Position numbers and translations under genes: made by a program
The notes under the pieces: generated by a model
Seen by the model: only the letters and a program-made list of their open reading frames with translations
Databases searched by the model: none
What the model was told of the DNA's origin: nothing
Shown here: in pieces, positions 36,393-49,004 of the stretch
How positions within the stretch are numbered: the stretch's first letter is position 1
Layout of the letters: each line of letters opens with the position of its first letter
Assembly: GCF_900103875.1 (NCBI RefSeq)
Contig: NZ_LT629705.1
Location: 124,001-188,000 of the forward strand
DNA length: 64,000 nt
Source: Pseudomonas arsenicoxydans
GTDB taxonomy: Bacteria > Pseudomonadota > Gammaproteobacteria > Pseudomonadales > Pseudomonadaceae
Reading direction: 5' to 3'

Positions 36393-36409
36393 GTCCAGCG
36401 TTCAGTGAT

Positions 36410-36724
36410 TTACTGATTCCGGGCCTTAGCCTCAGCAGCCTTGGCGGCGCGCAACCGGCGAACTTCCTTCGGATCAGCTAGCAAGGGCCGGTAGATCTCG
36501 ATGCGATCCCCAGCCTGAACTGGCCGAGTGTCCGGATCAGCGATCACTTTGCCGAAGATTCCCACCGGGCAATCGGTCAGGTTCAACTCGGCAAACGCTT
36601 CACCGATGCCTGACTTGAGCAACGCCGCGCGCACTGTCGTTCCGGCAGGCACCGCCACCGAGAGGAGCGCCTGTCGATCAACGGCGGCATAAACCACCTC
36701 GACATCAACCATCGACTCAACCAT
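36410..36724 (-). CDS. rnfH: RnfH/RatB family ubiquitin-like protein
   Basis: A 104-residue beta-grasp protein (UPF0125), paired with ratA in most proteobacteria. Its function is unresolved. The signature VEVVYAAVDRQALLSVAVPAGTTVRAAL and the GDRIEIYRPLLADPKEVRRLRA segment are clear. Two starts are possible: the ATG used here, overlapping the ratA end by eight bases, or an ATG four codons later (MVDVEVVYA). Neither has a good ribosome site, which points to coupling with ratA. Confidence 0.88.
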   Translation of the reverse strand: MVESMVDVEVVYAAVDRQALLSVAVPAGTTVRAALLKSGIGEAFAELNLTDCPVGIFGKVIADPDTRPVQAGDRIEIYRPLLADPKEVRRLRAAKAAEAKARNQ

Positions 36725-37151
36725 GCATTTGTTTGGCGCGCTGACAGAACGCGTCCACCAGCGTATTCGCGGCCTGATTGAATAATGGCCCCAACGTCGC
36801 GCGCACGATCGGCCCGGCGTAATCGAACGACAGGTCCAGGCTGATCTTGCAGGCCTTTTCGCCCAAGGGCTTGAACACCCAGATACCGTGCAACTGGGTG
36901 AAAGGACCTTCTTCGAGGTTCATTTCGATGGAATGGCCGGGGACCAGAATGTTTCGAGTAACGAAATGCTGACTCAAGCCACCCTTGGCCACGCCTACGC
37001 TGGCGCGCATGTGTTCAAGGCTGCTTTCCAGCACCTCGGCGGTCGAGCACCACGGCAGAAATTCCGGGTAACGCGCTACGTCGTTGACCAGGTCATAAAG
37101 CGCTTGTGCCGGATAGGGCAGCAGCGCCGAACGTTGAATGTGTGTCGTCAT
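36717..37151 (-). CDS. ratA: RatA, START-like (Coq10 family) protein
   Basis: A 144-residue polyketide-cyclase/START-fold protein; homologues are linked to ubiquinone handling, and E. coli RatA was reported as a ribosome-association toxin. From MTTHIQRSALLPYPAQALYDLVNDV it shows the family motif YPEFLPWCSTAEV and the lipid-pocket strands. It overlaps rnfH, together forming the ratAB pair. Upstream of bamE and smpB is its usual neighbourhood. Confidence 0.9.
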   Translation of the reverse strand: MTTHIQRSALLPYPAQALYDLVNDVARYPEFLPWCSTAEVLESSLEHMRASVGVAKGGLSQHFVTRNILVPGHSIEMNLEEGPFTQLHGIWVFKPLGEKACKISLDLSFDYAGPIVRATLGPLFNQAANTLVDAFCQRAKQMHG

Positions 37152-37158
37152 GTCAGCG

Positions 37159-38562
37159 TCACTTCCACAGCTGTGCGGCAAACACTACGAGAATGCCGAT
37201 GGGCGCCACATAGCGCATCAAGAACAAGGACAGGGCGAACAACGCCGGGCTGCGGATCGACAATTCGTCGCGTACCGCTTCACGCCCCATCACCCAGCCT
37301 GCGAACACCACGAAACACAAACCACCGAGTGGCAACATGATCCGCGAAGTGAAGAAATCGATCACGCCAAAGAAGTCCAGGCCGCCGGCCGCTCCCCATT
37401 GATAGAGGTGGAACATCCCCCCTTCGTTCACGAAAAACTTGGCTTCTTTCCAGATATTGAAGGAAAACACCGTACCCAGGCCGACAAACCAGCAGGTAAA
37501 TGCCAGCCAAAAGGTCACCCAGGCACGACTGACCTTCGTGCGTTCAACCAGATAGGCCACCATCGGTTCAAGCAGGGAGATCGCCGAACTCCAGGCCGCC
37601 ACAGCGACCAGTACGAAGAACACTACGCCCATCAACTGGCCGAACGCTACGTTACCGAACGCAAACGGCAGGCTGACGAACATCAGGCCAGGGCCTTCAC
37701 TCGGGTTCAGGCCCGCGGCAAACACAATCGGAAACAATGCCAGGCCAGCCACCAGAGAAACAAAGGTGTCGAGCAATGCCACGCCGACCACGGTGCCGGA
37801 GATCGACGAATCCTTGGGCATGTAGGCCCCGTAGATCATGATCGAACCGACGCCCACGCTCAGGGAGAAGAAGGCGTGTCCCATGGCGGGCAACAAGCCG
37901 TCGAGCACTTTTTCCGGGTGGAAGTCGAACATGAAATGCACGCCTTCCATGAAATGGCCTGTGGTCATGCTGTAGCCCAGCAGCACCAGGATCATTACAA
38001 AAAGAAGCGGCATCATGATCCGCAGACTGCGCTCGAGCCCCGCAACCACGCCTTTGGCGATGACGACCGCCGACAGCAACATGAATATCGTGTGCCAAAG
38101 GGTCAGGCGCCAAGGGTCGGCGATCACCCCGCCAAAGTACGCGCCGACCTGATCAGGCGTAACCCCCTGGAAGTCGCCACGGCCCATGTCGATGATGTAA
38201 TCCAGTGACCAGCCGCCAACCACGCTATAGAAAGACAGGATCAGCAACGCCGTGACCATCCCGGCGAACGCACCCCACGACCACTTGCCCGAATGCCCGG
38301 CTTCCTGCGCCAGAACCTTCAAGGCATTGGCCGGACTCTGCCGCGCGCGGCGGCCGATCAGGGTTTCGGCGAGCATGACCGGCACACCGATCAGCGCGAT
38401 ACAGGCCAGGAACATGAGCACGAAGGCACCGCCGCCGTAGACGCCAACCATGTACGGGAATTTCCAGATACTACCCAGGCCCACGGCCGAACCGGTCGCG
38501 GCGAGTATGAAGACCCAGCGGCTAGCCCAACTGCCGTGGACAGAAACCTTGTCTGTCGACAT
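37159..38562 (-). CDS. sodium-dependent transporter of the NSS/SNF family
   Basis: A 467-residue inner-membrane sodium symporter, probably for an amino acid or similar amine; the substrate cannot be read from sequence. I start at [12 protein letters not shown]. The first helix carries the family motif [23 protein letters not shown] (unwound sodium site), and about 11-12 hydrophobic segments follow. It lies between smpB (divergent) and ratA (same strand, seven bases after its stop), so weak cotranscription with ratA-rnfH is possible. Confidence 0.9.
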   Translation of the reverse strand: MSTDKVSVHGSWASRWVFILAATGSAVGLGSIWKFPYMVGVYGGGAFVLMFLACIALIGVPVMLAETLIGRRARQSPANALKVLAQEAGHSGKWSWGAFAGMVTALLILSFYSVVGGWSLDYIIDMGRGDFQGVTPDQVGAYFGGVIADPWRLTLWHTIFMLLSAVVIAKGVVAGLERSLRIMMPLLFVMILVLLGYSMTTGHFMEGVHFMFDFHPEKVLDGLLPAMGHAFFSLSVGVGSIMIYGAYMPKDSSISGTVVGVALLDTFVSLVAGLALFPIVFAAGLNPSEGPGLMFVSLPFAFGNVAFGQLMGVVFFVLVAVAAWSSAISLLEPMVAYLVERTKVSRAWVTFWLAFTCWFVGLGTVFSFNIWKEAKFFVNEGGMFHLYQWGAAGGLDFFGVIDFFTSRIMLPLGGLCFVVFAGWVMGREAVRDELSIRSPALFALSLFLMRYVAPIGILVVFAAQLWK

Positions 38563-38680
38563 CGTTATCACGCCCAAGCGTTCAAAAAAGAGGCCGCATT
38601 GTCCGGGATTCAATCAACCTGCTCAAGCACGTAGCGATACCGTAGCCGACTCGCGTGCAACTCCCTATAATGCCGCCCCT

Positions 38681-39163
38681 ATGGCTAAACAGAAGAAACA
38701 CCCAACAGGGACCATCGCGCAAAACAAAAAGGCGCGACACGATTACTTCATCGAGCACAAGTTCGAGGCTGGTCTGGTCCTGGCCGGCTGGGAAGTAAAG
38801 AGTCTGCGGGCAAGCAAGCTGCAACTGGTCGACAGTTACGTGCTGCTCAAGGATGGCGAAGCCTGGTTGCTCGGCAGTCACATCACGCCGTTGATGACCG
38901 CCAGCACCCACGTCATCGCCGACCCGACCCGCACCCGAAAATTGCTGCTCAACCGCCGCGAGCTGGAAAAGCTGGCCGCCGCCGTGCAGCAAAAAGGTTA
39001 TGCCTGCGTGTGCCTGTCCTGGTACTGGAGCAAGCACATGGTCAAGTGCGAGATCGCACTGGGCAAGGGCAAGAAGGAATACGACAAGCGTGATACCGAA
39101 CGCGAGCGCGACGCTGGTCGTGAATTGCAGCGTGCGGTGCGCAACAAGGGCAAGGAAGACTGA
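38681..39163 (+). CDS. smpB: SmpB, tmRNA-binding protein of trans-translation
   Basis: Binds tmRNA and mimics the codon-anticodon arm at stalled ribosomes. From [22 protein letters not shown] it has 160 residues, the family length. The oligonucleotide-binding barrel ([17 protein letters not shown]) and the basic C-terminal tail ([20 protein letters not shown]) are intact. Its RNA partner ssrA lies about 10 kb downstream on the same strand, with the lactate locus between. Confidence 0.98.
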   Translation: MAKQKKHPTGTIAQNKKARHDYFIEHKFEAGLVLAGWEVKSLRASKLQLVDSYVLLKDGEAWLLGSHITPLMTASTHVIADPTRTRKLLLNRRELEKLAAAVQQKGYACVCLSWYWSKHMVKCEIALGKGKKEYDKRDTERERDAGRELQRAVRNKGKED

Positions 39164-39197
39164 TTCTTTCGCCTTGAGAACGCTTTCGTCGGATACC

Positions 39198-39305
39198 TGA
39201 TCGTTCCCACGCTCCGCGTGGGCATGCATCCCGTGACGCTCCGCGTCACAAAGCGGACGCAGAGCGTCCATTGCTGCATTACCACGCAGAGCGTGGGAAC
39301 GATCA
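39198..39305. repeat. compound inverted repeat downstream of smpB
   Basis: A 108-base palindromic block: outer arms TGATCGTTCCCACGCTC...GCGTGGGAACGATCA enclose two smaller hairpins (GTGACGCTCCGCGTCAC and GGACGCAGAGCGTCC). Such GATCGTTCCCACGC repeats are frequent in Pseudomonas genomes. It separates the convergent smpB and lldR genes and could terminate both. Confidence 0.75.
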
Positions 39306-39314
39306 CTCCACTGA

Positions 39315-40082
39315 CTACATCCCTTTGCGCCGCTCCGCCCGAGCCATGCGCTGCACTTCCTGACGCACCTCTTCCAGCACCTCCTGCACATACAGGATGT
39401 GTCGGCTGGAGACTTCCCGCGCCTGCTCCGCCCTTCCTTCGATGATCGCCAGGTACAACTCCCGGTGCTGTGTGATCAGCATGTCGCGGGTTTCCGTACG
39501 CTGTTTGTACATGCCACCGATGTTGGTCACGACGTTGCGCTTGAGCAGATCGAACAACCCGCGAATGGTGTGCAGCAGCACCGCGTTATGGCTGGCTTCG
39601 GCAATGGCCAGGTGAAATTTTGCGTCCGCCGCGCCCTCCTCCGCCCGGCTCACCTCGTCGTGACGCGTGTAGCAGTCCTGCAATTCGTTGAAGGCCGCCG
39701 TCAATCGCTCACGATCCACATCAGTGGCGCGCAGTGCCGCGTAATAGGCGCAGGACGCTTCCAGCGTATGGCGAAATTCCAGAAGATCGCGCTGAGCTTC
39801 GGGATTGCTTTCCAGCAGGTGCAGCAGCGGATCGCTGAAGGTCGACCCTAGCGATTCCACCACATAGTTGCCGCCACCCTGACGACTGACCAGCAAGCCC
39901 TTGGCCGCCAGTTTCTGAATCGCCTCGCGCAACGAAGGGCGTGACACGCCGAACTGCTCGGCCAACGCGCGTTCGGCCGGCAAGCGCTCACCGGACTTCA
40001 ACGTGCCTTCGAGAATCATCCCCTCGAGCTGCTCGACAATATCGTCAGACAAACGGCGCTGACGAATCTGATCAAACCCCAT
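39315..40082 (-). CDS. lldR: LldR, FadR/GntR-family lactate-responsive regulator
   Basis: A 255-residue transcription factor. The N-terminal winged helix (LPAERALAEQFGVSRPSLREAIQKLAAKGLL) is of the GntR type, and the C-terminal helical FCD domain (about 85-235) contains the metal/ligand histidines in KFHLAIAEASHN and TQHRELYLAI. It is divergent from lldP, and a perfect palindrome of the FadR-type consensus lies between them. Lactate is expected to relieve repression of lldP-lutABC-dld. Confidence 0.93.
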   Translation of the reverse strand: MGFDQIRQRRLSDDIVEQLEGMILEGTLKSGERLPAERALAEQFGVSRPSLREAIQKLAAKGLLVSRQGGGNYVVESLGSTFSDPLLHLLESNPEAQRDLLEFRHTLEASCAYYAALRATDVDRERLTAAFNELQDCYTRHDEVSRAEEGAADAKFHLAIAEASHNAVLLHTIRGLFDLLKRNVVTNIGGMYKQRTETRDMLITQHRELYLAIIEGRAEQAREVSSRHILYVQEVLEEVRQEVQRMARAERRKGM

Positions 40083-40228
40083 AACTCAATTCTCCACGGT
40101 CCCGACGGCTCGCCGGGCTCTCTATTCTGGCCTATCGGCGCTGTGCCAGCACCTACCAGACGGCATTTGTTAAGACGGATCAAGCACACGGCCATGGGCT
40201 TATTCGACAAAAGTTTTAGGGCGGCAAA

Positions 40229-40258
40229 TTGACACACCACCTCCAACACTTTTACCCT
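40229..40258 (+). promoter_or_regulatory. promoter of lldP
   Basis: TTGACA (40229-40234) and TACCCT (40253-40258) are 18 bases apart. The LldR palindrome begins 17 bases downstream, placing it around the start of transcription. Confidence 0.5.
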
Positions 40259-40275
40259 AGCCAACAGCGATTGTA

Positions 40276-40292
40276 AATTGGTATTACCAATT
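40276..40292. promoter_or_regulatory. LldR operator, perfect 17-bp palindrome
   Basis: AATTGGTATTACCAATT is an exact inverted repeat matching the TGGT...ACCA core of FadR-subfamily operators and the operator described for LldR in Pseudomonas. It sits between lldR and lldP, just downstream of the predicted promoter, where bound LldR would block transcription. Confidence 0.85.
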
Positions 40293-40344
40293 ATCCAAGA
40301 ACGCTGACCAGTGCCTGACCAACAACAATTAGGGGCCACCCCAT

Positions 40345-42039
40345 ATGCAAACCTGGCAACAGCTCTATACCCCGCTCGGCAGCCTCGGCGTCTCTGCGCT
40401 CGCGGCCGTTATTCCCATCGTGTTTTTCTTTTTGGCATTGGCCGTGTTCCGGCTCAAAGGGCACGTGGCGGGCAGCATCACGCTGGCCTTGTCCATCGCC
40501 GTCGCCATCTTCGCTTTCAAGATGCCGGTCGATATGGCCTTCGCCGCCGCAGGCTATGGCTTTGCCTACGGACTGTGGCCCATTGCGTGGATCATCGTCG
40601 CGGCAGTGTTCCTCTACAAACTGACGGTCAAGAGTGGCCAGTTCGAAGTGATCCGCAGCTCCGTGCTGTCGATCACCGATGACCAGCGCCTGCAGGTTCT
40701 ATTGATCGGCTTCTGCTTCGGCGCGTTCCTGGAAGGGGCCGCCGGTTTCGGTGCACCGGTCGCGATTACCGCCGCCCTGTTGGTAGGCTTGGGCTTCAAC
40801 CCGCTGTACGCCGCCGGCCTGTGCCTGATCGCCAACACCGCGCCAGTCGCTTTCGGTGCCTTGGGCATTCCGATCATCGTCGCCGGCCAAGTGACCGGCA
40901 TCGACGCGTTCAAGATCGGCGCCATGACCGGCCGCCAACTGCCGCTGTTGTCGTTGTTCGTGCCGTTCTGGCTGGTGTTCATGATGGACGGCATGCGCGG
41001 CGTGCGGGAAACCTGGCCGGCTGCGCTGGTGGCCGGTTTGAGCTTTGCCATCACCCAATACTTCACGTCGAACTTCATCGGTCCCGAGTTGCCGGACATC
41101 ACCTCGGCGCTGGTCAGCCTGATTTCCCTGACGCTGTTCCTGAAAGTCTGGCAGCCAAAACGTGCCGCAGGCCAACACATCGCCGGTGCCGTCTCGGCCT
41201 CCGTGGTGACGGCCAGCGCCGGCGGTTTCGGCCAGCCACGCACCACCGTGGCTTCGCCTTTCAGCTTCGGCGAAATTTTCAAAGCCTGGTCGCCGTTCCT
41301 GATCCTCACCGTCCTGGTCACTATCTGGACCCTCAAACCGTTCAAGGCAATGTTTGCCGCCGGCGGCTCGATGTACAGCTGGGTGTTCAACTTCGCCATC
41401 CCGCATCTGGATCAAATGGTGATCAAGGTCGCGCCGATCGTGACGGCACCGATCGCCGTTCCAGCGGTGTTCAAACTTGATCCGATTTCCGCGACCGGCA
41501 CGGCGATTTTCTTCTCCGCGCTGATCTCGATGCTGGTGCTGAAGATCAATATCAAAACTGGTCTGACCACTTTGAGAGAGACCTTCTACGAGCTGCGCTG
41601 GCCGATTCTGTCGATCGGTATGGTGCTGGCATTTGCCTTCGTCACCAACTACTCGGGCATGTCGTCGACCATGGCCCTGGTACTGGCCGGCACCGGCGCC
41701 GCGTTCCCGTTCTTCTCGCCGTTCCTCGGCTGGCTGGGCGTGTTCCTGACCGGTTCCGATACCTCGTCCAACGCGCTGTTCAGTTCGTTGCAAGCGACCA
41801 CCGCACACCAGATCGGCGTCAACGATGTGCTGCTGGTGGCGGCCAACACCAGTGGTGGCGTGACCGGCAAGATGATCTCGCCGCAATCGATCGCCGTGGC
41901 CTGCGCCGCGACCGGTCTGGTGGGCAAGGAATCGGACCTGTTCCGCTTCACCCTCAAGCACAGCCTGTTCTTCGCGACCATCGTCGGCTTGATCACCCTG
42001 GCTCAGGCCTACTGGTTCACCGGCATGCTGGTGCACTAA
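40345..42039 (+). CDS. lldP: LldP, L-lactate permease
   Basis: A 564-residue inner-membrane lactate/proton symporter of the LctP family, with about 13 hydrophobic segments. Conserved stretches include [39 protein letters not shown] and [16 protein letters not shown]. It starts at [15 protein letters not shown], about 50 bases after the LldR palindrome. A stem (GACGCCGGA/TCCGGCGTC, 42066-42090) lies between it and lutA, without a T-run. Confidence 0.97.
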   Translation: MQTWQQLYTPLGSLGVSALAAVIPIVFFFLALAVFRLKGHVAGSITLALSIAVAIFAFKMPVDMAFAAAGYGFAYGLWPIAWIIVAAVFLYKLTVKSGQFEVIRSSVLSITDDQRLQVLLIGFCFGAFLEGAAGFGAPVAITAALLVGLGFNPLYAAGLCLIANTAPVAFGALGIPIIVAGQVTGIDAFKIGAMTGRQLPLLSLFVPFWLVFMMDGMRGVRETWPAALVAGLSFAITQYFTSNFIGPELPDITSALVSLISLTLFLKVWQPKRAAGQHIAGAVSASVVTASAGGFGQPRTTVASPFSFGEIFKAWSPFLILTVLVTIWTLKPFKAMFAAGGSMYSWVFNFAIPHLDQMVIKVAPIVTAPIAVPAVFKLDPISATGTAIFFSALISMLVLKINIKTGLTTLRETFYELRWPILSIGMVLAFAFVTNYSGMSSTMALVLAGTGAAFPFFSPFLGWLGVFLTGSDTSSNALFSSLQATTAHQIGVNDVLLVAANTSGGVTGKMISPQSIAVACAATGLVGKESDLFRFTLKHSLFFATIVGLITLAQAYWFTGMLVH

Positions 42040-42190
42040 GACCTACACGGCAAAACGCAAAAACCGACGCCGGACCACGACTCCGGCGTCAGCAATTCAC
42101 CACCCGGTCCGTAAGGCTACTGAAAGCTTGCCTCTCTATATTCAGCAGCCTCAGCGGACGGATAACCGGGCCCACCCGGAGACACGCCTG

Positions 42191-43015
42191 ATGAGCGAGC
42201 TTTTTTACAACGCCGTGCCGAACGCGACCCGTGTCGCCCCGCCACTGCCCGAGCCTCGGCAATACCCCAGCGAAAAACCGTCCCGGGTCTACCTGTTCGG
42301 GACTTGCGTGGTGGATTTGTTCTACCCCGAAGCCGGGATGGACGCGATTCACTTGCTGGAACGCGAAGGCATTCGGGTCGAGTATCCGCAAGGTCAAAGC
42401 TGCTGCGGGCAACCGGCCTACACCTCCGGCTACACCGAGCAGGCACGGACCGTGGCGCGCTCGCAACTGGCGTTGTTCGCCGGGGATTATCCGGTGGTGG
42501 TGCCTTCAGGTTCTTGTGCCGGGATGTTGCGCGAACACTACGCCGACTTGTTCAAGGACGAGCCGCAAACGTTGAAACAGGTTCAGGCGCTGGCCGCCCG
42601 GACTTACGAGCTGGCTGAGTTCCTGTTGTTTGTCTGCAAGGTGCAGCTCAAGGACAGCGGCAAGCCGGTAAAAGTGGCGTTGCACACATCGTGCTCGGCA
42701 CGCCGCGAAATGAACACCCACCTGCACGGTCGCGAGTTGTTGGCGCAATTGAGCAACGTGGAGCGGGTCAATCACGATCACGAAAGTGAATGTTGTGGCT
42801 TCGGCGGGACGTTCAGCGTCCGTATGCCAGACATTTCCGGCGCGATGGTGGCTGACAAGACCCGGTCGTTGAAGGAATCCGGCGCGCACAAGGTACTGAG
42901 TGCCGATTGCGGTTGCCTGATGAACATCAACGGCTCGCTGGAGAAACAGCAGGAAGCGTTGCGCGGCCAACACCTGGCCAGCTTCCTCTGGCAGCGAACC
43001 GGAGGTGCTCAATGA
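42191..43015 (+). CDS. lutA: LutA (LldE), Fe-S subunit of L-lactate oxidase complex
   Basis: A 274-residue cytoplasmic CCG-domain protein of the LutABC complex, which oxidises L-lactate to pyruvate. From MSELFYNAVPNATR it has two cysteine-rich CCG-type modules: QGQSCCGQPAYTSGY with VPSGSCAGMLREHY, and HTSCSARREM with HESECCGFGGTFS. GGAG lies ten bases before the start. Its stop overlaps the lutB start (ATGA), so lutA-lutB-lutC-dld form one coupled operon. Confidence 0.93.
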   Translation: MSELFYNAVPNATRVAPPLPEPRQYPSEKPSRVYLFGTCVVDLFYPEAGMDAIHLLEREGIRVEYPQGQSCCGQPAYTSGYTEQARTVARSQLALFAGDYPVVVPSGSCAGMLREHYADLFKDEPQTLKQVQALAARTYELAEFLLFVCKVQLKDSGKPVKVALHTSCSARREMNTHLHGRELLAQLSNVERVNHDHESECCGFGGTFSVRMPDISGAMVADKTRSLKESGAHKVLSADCGCLMNINGSLEKQQEALRGQHLASFLWQRTGGAQ

Positions 43016-44466
43016 ACGCCTCTGCGATTATTCCTACGGTTGCCGTGGAAGAAGATTTTCGCGTCCGGGCTCACAAGGCTTTGGACGACAAGCAATTGCG
43101 AAACAACTTTCGCACTGCGATGGATTCCCTGATGAGCAAGCGGGCAGCGTCCTTCAGCGATGCCCACGAAAGAGAACATTTGCGCGCGCTGGGCAATGCT
43201 GTCCGCGCCCGAGCGTTATCCAAGTTGCCCGACCTGCTCGAGCAACTTGAACAGAACCTGACCCGCAACGGTGTGACAGTGCACTGGGCGGAAACGGTGG
43301 ACGAAGCCAATGGCATCGTCCTCTCGATCATCCGCGCTCACGAGGGGCGGCAAGTGATCAAGGGCAAATCGATGGTCAGCGAAGAGATGGAGATGAACCA
43401 CGTCCTCGCTGAACAGGGCATTGAATGCCTGGAATCGGACATGGGCGAGTACATCGTCCAGCTCGACCACGAGAAGCCTTCACACATTATTATGCCGGCG
43501 ATCCACAAGAATGCCGGTCAGGTCGCGTCCTTGTTCCACGACAAACTTGGCGTGGAATACACCAAGGACGTTGACCAACTCATTCAGATCGGTCGCAAAG
43601 TCTTGCGGCAGAAATTCTTCGAAGCGGACATCGGCGTCTCCGGCGTCAACTTCGCCGTGGCCGAAACCGGCACCCTGCTGCTGGTGGAAAACGAAGGCAA
43701 CGGCCGCATGACCACCACGGTGCCGCCGGTGCACATCGCCGTCACCGGCATCGAAAAAGTCGTGGAAAACCTGCGCGATGTGGTGCCGCTGTTGTCGCTG
43801 CTGACCCGCTCGGCGCTCGGCCAGCCGATCACCACCTACGTCAACATGATCTCCGGCCCGCGCAAGGAACATGAACTCGACGGCCCCCAGGAAGTGCATC
43901 TGGTGCTGCTCGACAACGGTCGCAGCCAGGCCTTCGCCGACAGCGAATTGCGCCAGACCTTGAACTGCATCCGCTGCGGCGCGTGTATGAATCATTGCCC
44001 GGTCTACACTCGAATCGGCGGCCACGCCTATGGAGAGGTTTACCCGGGACCTATCGGAAAAATCATCACTCCGCACATGGTCGGCCTGGCGAAAGTCCCG
44101 GACCATCCAAGTGCGTCGTCGCTGTGTGGCGCTTGCGGCGAAGTCTGCCCGGTAAAAATCCCTATCCCTGCATTGCTGCGGCGCCTACGGGAAGAGAACG
44201 TCAAAGCCCCGGACAGCCCGCATCAAGTCATGCGCGGCCAGGGCAGCAAGTATTCACGCAAGGAGCGCTTTATCTGGAACGCCTGGGCCAAACTCAACAG
44301 TTCGCCAACGCTGTATCGTTTGTTTGGCTTCTTTGCCACGCGCCTGCGTGCGCTCGCGCCGAGCAACGTTGGCCCGTGGACGCAAAACCACAGTGCACCG
44401 AAGCCCGCCGCCCGCTCACTGCATGACATGGCCCGCGAGCATTTGGCCAAACAGGGAGATCGTTGA
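43012..44466 (+). CDS. lutB: LutB (LldF), ferredoxin-type subunit of L-lactate oxidase complex
   Basis: A 484-residue iron-sulfur protein. An N-terminal LUD domain is followed by two 4Fe-4S clusters, CIRCGACMNHCPVY and CGACGEVCPVKIP, and a C-terminal LutB segment. It relays electrons from lactate oxidation. It starts at MNASAIIPTVAVEEDF inside the lutA stop and overlaps lutC by one base. Confidence 0.94.
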   Translation: MNASAIIPTVAVEEDFRVRAHKALDDKQLRNNFRTAMDSLMSKRAASFSDAHEREHLRALGNAVRARALSKLPDLLEQLEQNLTRNGVTVHWAETVDEANGIVLSIIRAHEGRQVIKGKSMVSEEMEMNHVLAEQGIECLESDMGEYIVQLDHEKPSHIIMPAIHKNAGQVASLFHDKLGVEYTKDVDQLIQIGRKVLRQKFFEADIGVSGVNFAVAETGTLLLVENEGNGRMTTTVPPVHIAVTGIEKVVENLRDVVPLLSLLTRSALGQPITTYVNMISGPRKEHELDGPQEVHLVLLDNGRSQAFADSELRQTLNCIRCGACMNHCPVYTRIGGHAYGEVYPGPIGKIITPHMVGLAKVPDHPSASSLCGACGEVCPVKIPIPALLRRLREENVKAPDSPHQVMRGQGSKYSRKERFIWNAWAKLNSSPTLYRLFGFFATRLRALAPSNVGPWTQNHSAPKPAARSLHDMAREHLAKQGDR

Positions 44467-45133
44467 TGAGCGCCAAGCAAAACATCCTCGCCAAGTTGCG
44501 CAATAGTCTGACCGGCACCACGCCCGTGCCCGACGATTTCGACGTTGAACTGGTGACAGCGCCCTACACCTACACCGCCGAGCAACGCATCCCGCAACTG
44601 CGCAAACTGATGGAAGCGGTGCACACCGAAATCCACCTGACGTCCGGCGAAGGTTGGCCGACGTTGCTTGCTCAGTTGCTGCGGGATCGTCAGTTGCCAA
44701 GCCTGTTGATTGCACCGACTACGCCTCACGGCCAACGTGTCACTCAGCACTGGGCGAAAAATCCGGGACTGCCGACACTCAAGTCCTACAACCGCCCGGT
44801 TGAAGAATGGAAAGCCGAACTGTTCAACGACACACCGGCCAGCCTGACCACCACCCTCGGCGCCATCGCCGCCACGGGCAGCCTGATTCTCTGGCCGACG
44901 CGCGAAGAGCCACGCCTGATGAGCCTGGTGCCACCGGTGCATTTCGCCCTGCTCAAGGCCAGCGAAATCCGCGATAACTTCTATCAGGTGCAGCAGGAAT
45001 TCGAATGGGCCCAAGGCATGCCGACCAATGCGTTGCTGGTGTCTGGCCCGTCGAAAACCGCGGACATCGAGCAAGTCCTGGCCTATGGCGCACATGGTCC
45101 CAAAGACCTGGTGGTTTTGATTTTGGAGGACCA

Positions 45134-45137
<4 letters not shown>
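44466..45137 (+). CDS. lutC: LutC (LldG), LUD-domain subunit of L-lactate oxidase complex
   Basis: A 223-residue LUD-domain protein, required with LutA and LutB for L-lactate use. It starts at MSAKQNILAKLRNSL, sharing one base with the lutB stop (TGATG). The C-terminal motif GPSKTADIEQVLAYGAHGPKDL is typical. Its stop overlaps the start of the D-lactate dehydrogenase gene. Confidence 0.93.
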
Positions 45138-47953
<2,816 letters not shown>

Positions 47954-48072
47954 AACCCTGATGCGCTGCCGTAGTCCACCCAATAAGCCCGGACGTTACC
48001 GGGCCTTACTTAAACTCGGCAGCCCGACCTGATGGCCAGCGATGCCTGGACCCTCAGTTCAAGGAGATACAC

Positions 48073-48348
48073 ATGAAACGTTCTGTACTGTTAGGTCTGT
48101 TCGTTACTGTCTCACTGATGGCGTCCACCTCGTTTGCCGCTGAAAAAGACCAATGTGCGGTCAACTTGCAAACCATCGAAGATGCCCAGGCGCAGATTCC
48201 TCAAGAGATGGCTGATCAGGTAGCGGATAGCGTCAAGCAAGCCAAAGCCGATCATGCAAAAGGCACCAAGAAAGGGATTGATGATTGCGTCGCCGAGACC
48301 AACCAGACCATCCAGGACCTTAAGAACGCGAACAAAGGCGGGAAGTAA
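48073..48348 (+). CDS. small secreted protein, paralogue 1
   Basis: A 91-residue exported protein not otherwise recognised. It has AAGGAGATACAC before the ATG, a clear signal peptide (1-22, cleaved after SFA-A) and a helical mature part with two cysteines (NLQTIEDAQAQIPQEM..., DDCVAETN). The downstream gene at 48643 shares the start MKR-(S/T), the signal peptide style, cysteine spacing and C-terminal end, so the two are tandem paralogues. The cysteines may form one disulfide. Probably periplasmic; function unknown. Confidence 0.75.
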   Translation: MKRSVLLGLFVTVSLMASTSFAAEKDQCAVNLQTIEDAQAQIPQEMADQVADSVKQAKADHAKGTKKGIDDCVAETNQTIQDLKNANKGGK

Positions 48349-48411
48349 CCCGGCACGACGCCAACCTTCGGGTTGGCTGGCTGGGGCCCCGGCACCATCC
48401 AGTACGAAGCA

Positions 48412-48440
48412 AAACAAAACCCGCCATTTGCGGGTTTTGT
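48412..48440 (+). terminator. terminator after the first small secreted gene
   Basis: AAAACCCGCCATTTGCGGGTTTTG is a compact stem with a T-run, about 65 bases after the stop. A second, smaller hairpin (CCAACCTTCGGGTTGG) lies closer to the gene. Confidence 0.8.
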
Positions 48441-48642
48441 TGCATCTGGGGTTTGGAATCCGCGGAGCCCCCCTTTGCTTCTATCAAACAATTTTTTCAT
48501 AGCCATTCTGCTAAAACCGAATTACTGCGCCCCGCCGTAGTCTTTTATGTAGGCCCCATCAATCGTGACTAATTTTTTCCGACCTCGGCCGAGCCGCTTG
48601 TTCACCCGGCAGCACCGAGACCATCAGGTAAAGGAGATATCC

Positions 48643-48909
48643 ATGAAACGTACCGCACTCGCTGGCCTGTTGATTTCTGCTGCAATGTTGGCCTCTCCCG
48701 TATTTGCTGCGGACAACAGCCAGTGTACGAGCAAGGTGCAGGAGCTCGAAAATAAAGTCGGCACACTGCCGCCGACCGCCACAAACACCATAGTGGAGGT
48801 CAAAAGGCTGCTGGCCAGTGCCAAAGCTTCACAAGCCTCCAAGGACGACAAAAAATGCGTCACCGAGGCCACTCAAGGATTGTCACTCGCCAACCAGGTC
48901 ACCCCGTAA
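48643..48909 (+). CDS. small secreted protein, paralogue 2
   Basis: An 88-residue exported protein. AAGGAGATATCC precedes the ATG, almost identical to the ribosome site of the upstream paralogue. The signal peptide (1-22, MKRTALAGLLISAAMLASPVFA) is followed by a helical mature part with two cysteines (NSQCTSKVQELE, DDKKCVTEATQGL). After its stop an ACAACCTTCGGGTTGG hairpin repeats one found after paralogue 1, supporting duplication of a whole cassette. Function unknown. Confidence 0.75.
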   Translation: MKRTALAGLLISAAMLASPVFAADNSQCTSKVQELENKVGTLPPTATNTIVEVKRLLASAKASQASKDDKKCVTEATQGLSLANQVTP

Positions 48910-49004
48910 CGTGCGATGGACAACCTTCGGGTTGGCCTTCTGAGCCGCGTTGGCGTACACTGTGCGTGCTTGTTGCTCACTTTGATTCACAGAGCAACAG
49001 GCTC

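Noticed and set aside
36888..38208. Histidine- and glutamine-rich plus-strand frames opposite ratA and the sodium transporter
   Set aside because: Composition typical of the complement of a membrane protein gene; no start signals.
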